From the NCBI GenBank assembly GCA_023433825.1, contig JAEYTU010000029.1, positions 1 to 5,811 of the forward strand: DNA of 5,811 nucleotides, in the 5' to 3' direction. The position numbers were made by a program, and so were the translations under genes. Shown here in pieces: positions 1 through 5,371 of the stretch (positions within the stretch are counted from its first letter, which is position 1; every line of letters begins with the position of its first letter). The stretch is from Planctomycetota bacterium. GTDB lineage: Bacteria > Planctomycetota > UBA1135 > UBA2386. The notes under the pieces were generated by a model. That model saw nothing but the letters and a program-made list of their open reading frames with translations, did no database searches and had not been told where the DNA came from.

Positions 1-587
1 ATGCGACGCTTCCGCGCTTGCGTGCGTGGAAGACCGCGAACGCGGCCGACTGGCTGCGCATCGTTGCATTCGGCGCGCGGCGCGGTCAGAGCGCGGCGAC
101 GTGCGCCGGCGTCGACATGGCCCGCTCGGACGTCGTCATGACGATCGACGGCGACTTGCAGAACGACCCGCGCGACCTGGTGCGGATGCTCGAGATCCTC
201 GAAGCCGGCGCAGCGGACGGCGTCTGTGGCGTGCGCGCGAACCGCCGTGACACGGTCGTCCGCCGCGTCTCGTCGCGCGTCGGCAATGGCGTGCGCAATC
301 TCGTCACCGGCGATCGCGTGACCGACGCGGCCTGCGGCATCAAGGCGTTCCGGCGGCGTTTCCTGCTGCGCGTCCCACGCTTCGCCGGCATGCACCGGTT
401 CCTCGCGACGTTGGTCCGCGATGCCGGCGGCCGCGTCGTCGAACTTCCGGTCAATCATCGGCCGCGACGCGCCGGTCGCGCGAAGTACGGGATCGGCAAT
501 CGCGCGCTGCGCGGGCTGCACGACTGCTTCGCCGTGCGTTGGTACCGCAAGCGCCGCATCGACTACGAAGTGACGGAGGAATCATGA
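1..587 (+). CDS. Polyprenyl-phosphate glycosyltransferase, GT family 2 (DPM1-like), 5' partial
   Basis: Likely transfers a sugar from a nucleotide-sugar donor to a polyprenyl phosphate on the cytoplasmic face of the membrane. The frame is open from base 3 to the window edge, so the true start lies upstream. The TTG at 18 is internal to the family alignment, and I estimate about 40-60 N-terminal residues (the P-x-YNE and DDGS region) are missing. Visible family features are a GQSAA segment, the metal/donor-binding DGD (bases 147-155) running into DLQNDP, a conserved N-x-x-RN stretch, D-x-x-CG-x-K, GMHRF near base 387, the basic HRPR-x-x-G-x-x-KYG loop, and a closing RW-x-R-KR. No C-terminal membrane helices follow, so it resembles soluble DPM1-type enzymes rather than GtrB/ArnC. 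Its stop overlaps the next start (ATGA), which implies translational coupling with the LAB_N and GT39 genes. The family call is secure; the sugar is unknown. Confidence 0.88.
   Translation, partial: ATLPRLRAWKTANAADWLRIVAFGARRGQSAATCAGVDMARSDVVMTIDGDLQNDPRDLVRMLEILEAGAADGVCGVRANRRDTVVRRVSSRVGNGVRNLVTGDRVTDAACGIKAFRRRFLLRVPRFAGMHRFLATLVRDAGGRVVELPVNHRPRRAGRAKYGIGNRALRGLHDCFAVRWYRKRRIDYEVTEES
575..580 (+). promoter_or_regulatory. Ribosome binding site GGAGGA for the LAB_N gene
   Basis: A full Shine-Dalgarno-like GGAGGA lies inside the 3' end of the GT2 gene, three bases before the ATG at 584. It supports that ATG over the longer open frame starting at 539. It is the strongest such site in the window. 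The genes starting at 918, 2927 and 3934 have no recognisable SD sequence and may rely on coupling or leaderless-like initiation. Confidence 0.6.
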
Positions 588-916
588 TCATCGGCTTCCT
601 GCACGACGCCGAGACCGCGAGCTGGCTCGAACGCCTGTTCGACAATCCGTGGATCGCGCTCGGCCTGCTCGGCCAGGCATTGTTCGCGGTGCGGTTCCTG
701 ATCCAGTGGATCGCCAGCGAACGCGCGAAGCGTGTCGTGATCCCGATGTCGTTCTGGATCGTCAGCATCCTCGCGTCGACGCTCGTCCTCGCCTACGGCG
801 TGCTGAAGGCCGACCTCGTGATCATCCTCGGCCAGTTGACCGGCTTCGTCGTCTACGGCCGCAACATCGCGTTGCACCGCGCGCAGAACGGCGACGGACT
901 CGCACGGATCGGCTGA
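584..916 (+). CDS. Stand-alone LAB_N domain small membrane protein
   Basis: A 110-residue inner-membrane protein made only of the LAB_N domain, named because it occurs at the N terminus of some lipid-A-disaccharide synthases (LpxB). The sequence shows the family hallmarks in order: GQ (30-31), R-x-x-x-QW (37-42), SE-R (45-47), P-x-x-FW (54-58), Y71, a second GQ (83-84) and Y-x-RN (91-94). Three hydrophobic segments are visible at about 24-43, 55-74 and 78-96. The LpxB catalytic glycosyltransferase domain is absent, so this is not LpxB itself. The start at 584 is chosen for its GGAGGA site and the 4-base overlap with the GT2 stop; the upstream in-frame ATG at 539 adds only a basic, unconserved tail. 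Sitting between a GT2 and an ArnT-like enzyme, it probably takes part in moving or presenting a lipid-linked sugar. That role is inference and the biochemical function of stand-alone LAB_N proteins is not settled to my knowledge. Confidence 0.9.
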   Translation: MIIGFLHDAETASWLERLFDNPWIALGLLGQALFAVRFLIQWIASERAKRVVIPMSFWIVSILASTLVLAYGVLKADLVIILGQLTGFVVYGRNIALHRAQNGDGLARIG

Positions 917-917
917 C

Positions 918-2450
918 GTGCGTCTCCTCGTCCCGTTGGTGCTGTTGGTCGTCGCCGTGCTCGCGGCCGGCCCGCAGTGGACCGTCGACGTCTGGCGCGG
1001 CACCGAGGGCCGGCGCGCGCAGATCGCCGTCGAGATGTACGAGACCGGGCGATTGCTCGAGCCGACGCTGAACGGCGAACGAACGCTCGCGAAGCCCCCG
1101 CTGCACTACTGGGCCGTCGTCGCCGCACAGCATCTGTTCGGGCCGTCGAAGGCGGCGCTGCGCGCGCCGTCGGTCGTCGCGTTCTGGCTGCTCGCGTGGC
1201 TCGCGTTCGTCACGCTGCGGCGGATCCGCGGCACCGACGCGGCATGGATTGGCGCGCTCGGGATCCTGACGTCCCCGGTCGTCGTCGAGGCGATGCCGCA
1301 GGTCGAGATCGATCCGGTCTTCGCGGCCGTGGCTGCGGCGTCGCTGCTGCTGCTCGCGGAGGGTGCCGTGACCCGGCGCAGGTTCACGCTGATCGCCGCG
1401 GGGTTGCTGGCCGGGACCGCACTGCTGGTCAAGGGACCCCCGTTCCTGCTGTTTCTGTTCGGTGCGGTCGCGATCTGGTGGCGACGTCGCGACCTGCGCG
1501 GCGGCCTGTGGTTCGTCGTGCCGATGCTGGCACTGCCGCTCGCGTACTACGTCCCGCTCGTCGTGCACCTCGGCGGCGTTCGCGAACTGATCGAGGTCGC
1601 CGAGGTCGAGAGCGTCGGACGCGTGACGACGTTCGAATGGCGGCACATCGCCGAGACGCCGGCGTACTGGTGCCGCGCCGTCCTGTGCCTGCTGCCGCTC
1701 GGCTTGTGGACGTTCCACGAGTTCCGCGGCGAACAGGAGCGCCGCGAAGCGACCGTGGCCGACGTCGAGGTCTTCCTGCGGATCTGCGCCGGTGCCGCGA
1801 TCGGCGCGATCCTCGTGCTGACGTTCTTCCCATCGCGACCGACGCGCTACCTGCTGCCAGCCGTCCCGCTGTTCGTCGTCGCCGTCGCGCCGGCCGTCGC
1901 GAGTTGGGTCCGCGCCGGCACGCTGCCGACCGTCGTCGATCGCAAGCTGCTCGCCGGCCTCGGACTGCTCGCCGCGGCCACGTTGGTCGTCGTGCCGTTC
2001 TTCCCGCTGCCGTTCCCGGTCCTGTTGCCGTTGTTCCTCGTGCCGGCCGCTCTGATCGCCGACTTCGCCCGAACGCGCACGCGCCTCGTCGTCTGCGTGC
2101 TCGGGTTGCCGCTGCTCGCGGTCTGGACCGTGCTGCCGTGGCGCGTCGAACGTCAGACCTACGGACTGCGCGACGAAACCGGTCCGGCGGTCGTGCTGCG
2201 CGAGGAGCTGCAGCGGCACGACGTCGCCGGGCTGGCGACGTATGGACACGTTCCGTCGCCGATCCTGCTCGCCGCGAACGTCCACGCGCTCGGCGACGAA
2301 CTCCGCAGCCGCCCGCCGGTCGCGCGCTACGTCCTTGCCGAGGTCGCCGACGACGGCGTCGCGGTCGCGGCAGACCTCGAGACGACCTATCTCGACCTCG
2401 TGCGGATCCGCCTCTCCGGCAAGAATCTGGTCCTGCACGAACGCCGCTGA
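918..2450 (+). CDS. ArnT/PMT-like membrane glycosyltransferase (GT family 39 / GT-C fold)
   Basis: A 510-residue polytopic membrane protein expected to use a polyprenyl-phosphate sugar and glycosylate a lipid or protein on the outer face of the membrane. The N terminus is a short basic start and one helix (3-18). The first periplasmic loop holds TEGRRA (29-34), EM (39-40), a P-x-LNGE segment and KPPLHYW (59-65), all typical of the ArnT-like group. The usual D-E pair is T29-E30 here, so E30 may serve as the catalytic acid. A second conserved-type acidic spot is E-x-D-P (130-133) before a hydrophobic run. Many further hydrophobic segments follow up to about residue 400, then a soluble C-terminal domain of roughly 100 residues. 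The GTG start at 918 lies one base after the LAB_N stop and gives a sensible N terminus, but has no SD sequence. The substrate cannot be told from sequence; 4-amino-arabinose transfer should not be assumed. Confidence 0.88.
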   Translation: MRLLVPLVLLVVAVLAAGPQWTVDVWRGTEGRRAQIAVEMYETGRLLEPTLNGERTLAKPPLHYWAVVAAQHLFGPSKAALRAPSVVAFWLLAWLAFVTLRRIRGTDAAWIGALGILTSPVVVEAMPQVEIDPVFAAVAAASLLLLAEGAVTRRRFTLIAAGLLAGTALLVKGPPFLLFLFGAVAIWWRRRDLRGGLWFVVPMLALPLAYYVPLVVHLGGVRELIEVAEVESVGRVTTFEWRHIAETPAYWCRAVLCLLPLGLWTFHEFRGEQERREATVADVEVFLRICAGAAIGAILVLTFFPSRPTRYLLPAVPLFVVAVAPAVASWVRAGTLPTVVDRKLLAGLGLLAAATLVVVPFFPLPFPVLLPLFLVPAALIADFARTRTRLVVCVLGLPLLAVWTVLPWRVERQTYGLRDETGPAVVLREELQRHDVAGLATYGHVPSPILLAANVHALGDELRSRPPVARYVLAEVADDGVAVAADLETTYLDLVRIRLSGKNLVLHERR

Positions 2451-2467
2451 CCGGCCCCCCACTGCCC

Positions 2468-2839
2468 ATGCTCGACACCTTCCCCAACCCGCGCCCCGGG
2501 CGTCCGTTCGAGATCCGTTTCACGTGCCCGGAGTTCACGTGCCTGTGCCCGAAGACCGGCCAACCGGACTTCGCGACGTTCACGATGCGCTACGTGCCGG
2601 CGGCGAAGTGCGTCGAGCTGAAGTCGCTGAAGCTCTACCTGTGGTCGTTCCGCGATCGCGGCGCGTTCCACGAGGACGTGACGAATCAGGTGCTCGACGA
2701 TCTCGTCGCTGCGACCGATCCGGTGTTCTTCGAGGTCAAGGGCGTCTTCAACGTCCGCGGCGGGATCTACACGACGGTCGTCGCGCGTCACGGGACGCTG
2801 CCGGCCGGACTCGACGTCGGCGACGGGACACAGGCGTGA
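2468..2839 (+). CDS. queF: NADPH-dependent 7-cyano-7-deazaguanine reductase QueF (unimodular type)
   Basis: Reduces preQ0 to preQ1 with NADPH in the cytoplasm, the last free-base step toward queuosine in tRNA. The 123-residue protein carries the whole short-type QueF core. It has C-P-E-F-T-C-L-C-P-K-T-G-Q-P-D-F at 20-35, with the catalytic cysteine at C27 and the proton-donating aspartate at D34. The QueF signature E-L-K-S-L-K-L-Y follows at 50-57, and the substrate-binding F-H-E at 67-69. The C27-to-H68 spacing equals that of Bacillus subtilis QueF (C55-H96). The protein is shorter than the B. subtilis enzyme at both ends. The ATG at 2468 starts just before the F-P-N segment where homologues begin to align; the frame stays open upstream inside the GT39 gene, but only in a non-homologous reading. 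No SD sequence is evident. It begins 17 bases after the GT39 stop, so co-transcription is likely. No other queuosine gene is present in the window. Confidence 0.95.
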   Translation: MLDTFPNPRPGRPFEIRFTCPEFTCLCPKTGQPDFATFTMRYVPAAKCVELKSLKLYLWSFRDRGAFHEDVTNQVLDDLVAATDPVFFEVKGVFNVRGGIYTTVVARHGTLPAGLDVGDGTQA

Positions 2840-2926
2840 CGGAGCGCGAGGGCGCGTCCCCTTCCGGGTCGGTGGAAGGCGCAGCATGATCCCCGCCGTT
2901 CCCTGCCGCCCCCGCAGACTCGCACC

Positions 2927-3937
2927 ATGAACTCCCGCACGCCCCGCACGTCCCGCGCGTTCGTCCTCCTCGTCGTCCCGGCGGCCATCGCGCTCGCGAC
3001 GACGCTGCCGTCCTACGGCACCGGCGCGATCCCCGGCACGACCGGGATCATGGGAACGGTGCCGTTCCAGGCCGCGCGACAGGTCGCATCGTGCGGTCAG
3101 TGTCACCGCACGTTCCCGGGCGGTCTCGGTCTGTCCGTCACGCTCGCGCCGACCGAGTTCGTGTTGACGCCGAGCCAGTCGATCTCGATCACGACGAGCG
3201 CCGTCGGTGGTCAGACGCACGCGCAGAACTGGGGTGGCTTTCTCGTCGAGGCGACGAACGGAACGATCGCCGCCGGCACGAACTCGCAGGTCGATCCGAG
3301 CGGCCGCTTCGCGACGCACCTGCTCGCGAGTCAGAGCAACAACCGGTCGTGGACCTACGGGTTCACGGCGCCGGCGACGCCGGGGCTCGTCGAGGTGTTC
3401 ACGGTCGTCAACACGGTCAACGGCGACGGTCGCGCCGGCGGTGAGGACTTCTGGGGGTTCCACGGGTTCTCGTCGTCGAGCAGCATCGGCACGCCCGTGC
3501 GGTTGTTCGTCAATGCGCCGGGCGTCACGGCGCGCGGCGCCGGCTGTCGCGGGCGCTTCGGCAGTCTGCCGATCCTCGGCGCCGCGACGTCGGCTGCGAT
3601 CGGGACGACGCTGCATCTCGAACTGCACGGCGCCGTCCCGAACGCCGCGACGACGCTGTGGCTGGGTGCGAACCCGACGTTCGCGTCGATCGACCTGACG
3701 CCGATCGGCGTCGCCGGTTGCTCGCTGCACGTCGAGCCGCTCGTGCAGTTCGCGCTGACGACGTCGAACGGCGATCTGTTGCGCGCCGAGGGGACCGCGA
3801 CGTTCGCCCTGCCGATCCCGAACAACCTGTCGCTCGTCGGACTGCCGCTGCAGTTCCAGGCGGCGATGCTCGAACCCGGCGTCGCGCGCGCGCTGCCGCT
3901 GACGCTGACGAACGGCCTCGCCGTCACCGTGCAGTGA
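2927..3937 (+). CDS. Secreted protein with one CxxCH haem-c motif, Reeler-like domain and planctomycete-type C-terminal domain
   Basis: Function unknown; expected outside the cytoplasm. The N terminus has a basic start and hydrophobic core (11-27) typical of a Sec signal. A C-G-Q-C-H motif at 56-60 could bind one c-type haem, or be a relic, since the surrounding segment is far too short for a classical cytochrome c fold. Residues about 68-190 look like the Reeler / 'choice-of-anchor V' kind of beta sandwich: a G-x-x-V-E-A-type strand, a W-x-Y-G-F-x-A-P motif near 140, then N-x-x-NGDG and a GxxDFW-like end. Residues about 205-336 form a second beta-rich domain with C207 and C265, an LWLG segment and a late IPN-x-x-x-L-x-G-x-x-L-x-F-Q pattern. 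That resembles a tail repeated on many planctomycete exported proteins (recalled, not searched). The ATG is chosen because it gives the signal peptide. The stop overlaps the phosphatase start. I am sure that this is a gene and unsure of its role. Confidence 0.82.
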   Translation: MNSRTPRTSRAFVLLVVPAAIALATTLPSYGTGAIPGTTGIMGTVPFQAARQVASCGQCHRTFPGGLGLSVTLAPTEFVLTPSQSISITTSAVGGQTHAQNWGGFLVEATNGTIAAGTNSQVDPSGRFATHLLASQSNNRSWTYGFTAPATPGLVEVFTVVNTVNGDGRAGGEDFWGFHGFSSSSSIGTPVRLFVNAPGVTARGAGCRGRFGSLPILGAATSAAIGTTLHLELHGAVPNAATTLWLGANPTFASIDLTPIGVAGCSLHVEPLVQFALTTSNGDLLRAEGTATFALPIPNNLSLVGLPLQFQAAMLEPGVARALPLTLTNGLAVTVQ

Positions 3938-5229
3938 GTCACGGCGCGGGGACGCGATCTGCGGGGAGCGGGCGGCGAATCGCGCGGACGGCCGGATGGC
4001 TGCTCGTCGTCGGCGCTGCGTTCCTACCGGTGTTGCCGAACCCGCCGCTCTCGACCGGCACGTACCTGCAGGCCGTCGAGCCGACGCGTGCCGTGCTCGC
4101 GCGGATCGAGCCGTCGCCGCGCGCCCTCGTCGCCGAAGTGCACGATTCGATGGGGGAGTTGGTCGCGCGCGTCGCGTCGCCGACGGCACGACGACACGCC
4201 GTTCCGATCGAAGGTCTGCGTCCCGGACGCGAATACACGTTCACGATGCGGGACGCCGACGGCGCATCGCTCGACTCGGGTCGTCTGCGGACGGCGGCCG
4301 TCGACGACGCCCAAATCGTCCGCTTCCTCGTCGTCGGCGACTCGGGGAAGGTCCCTTGGTGGGCGTGGCTGCAGGACACGCCGGCGCTGTATCTGCCCGC
4401 GCGCTACGAGTGGTTGCCCGATGCCGGCGAAGTGACGGCGGTCGGCCGCGCGATGGCGAAGTGGCCGGTCGATCTGTGGTTCCACGTCGGCGACGTGATC
4501 TACCCGTACGGCGAGCACCGTCACTACGCGGCCGGCTTCTTCCGCCCGTTCGGAGATCTGCTGCGACAGGCGCCGTGCTACGCCGTGATCGGCAACCACG
4601 ACCACGACACGAATCGCGCGCGGCCGTTCACGCAGAACTTCGTCGTCGCGCCCAACAGCGTGTCGGGCGACCGGCGGATGTTCTCGTTCCGCGACGGCCC
4701 GGTGCGATTCATCGGGATCGACCTGAATCGGACGTTCGATGCATCGCACCCGTCCTATCGGTTCCTCGAGCAGGAACTGTCGCACGCTGCCGAACCGTGG
4801 GTCGTCGTCCTGTCACACCCGCCGGTGTTTTCGGCCTCGCGCCAGACCGATCGTCGTGACCTGATCCGCCATCTCGCGCCGCTGCTGCGCCGGTATCGCG
4901 TCGACCTCTATCTGTGTGGTCACGATCACAACTACCAACGCTTCGGCAAACCCGGCGAGCCGATCTACGTCGTCAGCGGCGGCGGCGGGAAGAGCCTCTA
5001 CGAGCTGCGCCATCACACGAAGTTGGAAGCCGCGTACGCGGGCTGGCAGTTCGTCGCGGTCGAGGTCGACGGTCCGGTCATGCGGCTGCAGTGCGTCGGC
5101 CTCGACGGCAATCCCATCGATCGACTGACGATCGACAAGCGGATGCTCGACCGTTCGCAGGTGTTCGGTCCCACCGGGAACAGCGCGCGGGACCAGCGTG
5201 TGCGCGCGTTGCTCGACGGCGACCGTTGA
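3934..5229 (+). CDS. Purple-acid-phosphatase-like metallophosphoesterase, exported or membrane-anchored
   Basis: Hydrolyses phosphate esters with a two-metal centre, presumably outside the cytoplasm. The GTG at 3934 overlaps the previous stop (GTGA) and yields 431 residues starting with a basic stretch (R14, R15, R18) and a hydrophobic segment at 20-34, i.e. a signal peptide or anchor. The twin arginines do not match a full Tat motif. A fibronectin-III-like domain spans about 44-121, as in plant-type purple acid phosphatases. The catalytic domain has all five metal motifs: GDSG (D136), GDVIY (D187, Y190), GNHD (N221, H222), V-x-x-H (V292-H295) and GHDH (H330, H332). The tyrosine in GDxxY points to purple-acid-phosphatase chemistry rather than generic calcineurin-like enzymes. 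About 51 residues separate the first two aspartates, including a tryptophan-rich stretch at 142-160. The open frame continues upstream to 3658, but that part overlaps the preceding gene and is not real. No SD sequence is visible. The natural substrate is unknown. Confidence 0.9.
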   Translation: MSHGAGTRSAGSGRRIARTAGWLLVVGAAFLPVLPNPPLSTGTYLQAVEPTRAVLARIEPSPRALVAEVHDSMGELVARVASPTARRHAVPIEGLRPGREYTFTMRDADGASLDSGRLRTAAVDDAQIVRFLVVGDSGKVPWWAWLQDTPALYLPARYEWLPDAGEVTAVGRAMAKWPVDLWFHVGDVIYPYGEHRHYAAGFFRPFGDLLRQAPCYAVIGNHDHDTNRARPFTQNFVVAPNSVSGDRRMFSFRDGPVRFIGIDLNRTFDASHPSYRFLEQELSHAAEPWVVVLSHPPVFSASRQTDRRDLIRHLAPLLRRYRVDLYLCGHDHNYQRFGKPGEPIYVVSGGGGKSLYELRHHTKLEAAYAGWQFVAVEVDGPVMRLQCVGLDGNPIDRLTIDKRMLDRSQVFGPTGNSARDQRVRALLDGDR

Positions 5230-5271
5230 CTCGAAACACCGCTCGAATGCGGCCGACGTGACGATCAGGGC

Positions 5272-5299
5272 TTGCCACCGCGGGCGCGACCCCCAGAAT
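5272..5299 (+). promoter_or_regulatory. Candidate sigma70-type promoter for the S8 protease gene
   Basis: TTGCCA at 5272-5277 (5 of 6 matches to the -35 consensus) is followed after 16 bases by CAGAAT at 5294-5299 (4 of 6 matches to the -10). It lies in the only sizeable gap of the window (5230-5371). It would give a transcript start near 5306 and a leader of about 65 bases. In such GC-rich DNA an AT-leaning hexamer pair at near-ideal spacing stands out, but the match is by eye only. Confidence 0.4.
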
Positions 5300-5362
5300 C
5301 CTCCGCTCCTGCCCGCCTCCGACGCGTCTGCGCGATCCCGTCGCGGAACCGTCACCGATCCC

Positions 5363-5367
5363 GAGGT
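5363..5367 (+). promoter_or_regulatory. Possible ribosome binding site GAGGT for the S8 protease gene
   Basis: GAGGT lies four bases before the ATG at 5372. It is short and the spacing is a little tight, but it agrees with the ATG that yields a clean signal peptide. Confidence 0.35.
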
Positions 5368-5371
5368 CACC

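Noticed and set aside
539..583. Longer start for the LAB_N protein
   Set aside because: It adds 15 unconserved residues overlapping the GT2 gene. The ATG at 584 has the GGAGGA site and the coupling overlap.
584..916. Assignment as lpxB
   Set aside because: Only the LAB_N membrane domain is present; the catalytic lipid-A-disaccharide synthase domain is missing and the next gene is of a different family.
822..2462. 546-codon open frame on the minus strand opposite the GT39 gene
   Set aside because: Its translation is dominated by R, D, Q, E, H and G with no hydrophobic cores or motifs, as expected for the antisense of a GC-rich, codon-biased gene. The + strand here encodes a clear membrane enzyme.
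1429..2583. 384-codon minus-strand open frame
   Set aside because: Extremely arginine- and serine-rich composition with no recognisable domain; it shadows the GT39 and queF genes.
977..2839. 620-codon + strand frame that would fuse a long N-terminal part to QueF
   Set aside because: The part before 2468 is the +1 shadow of the GT39 gene and is arginine-rich nonsense. Homology to QueF begins right after the ATG at 2468.
2860..2879. Hairpin CCTTCC / GGAAGG with an 8-base loop after queF, as a terminator
   Set aside because: Only a 6-bp perfect stem and no T-run follows; too weak to call a terminator, although its place after queF is suggestive.
2840..2926. Promoter for the haem-motif protein gene
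   Set aside because: I looked for -35/-10 pairs; the best (a CATGAT near 2885 with a poor partner near 2862) has too few matches to report. Co-transcription from upstream is possible.
3658..3933. N-terminal extension of the phosphatase frame
   Set aside because: It lies wholly inside the preceding gene in another frame and is D/R-rich without structure. The GTG at 3934 gives a proper basic and hydrophobic N terminus.
2387..4189. 600-codon open frame on the minus strand across queF and the exported-protein gene
   Set aside because: Low-complexity R/A/D/G-rich translation that crosses several well-supported + strand genes. Lack of stops is a GC artefact.
5239..5252. CCGC-TCGAAT-GCGG hairpin after the phosphatase stop
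   Set aside because: A 4-bp stem without a T-tract is expected by chance at this GC content.
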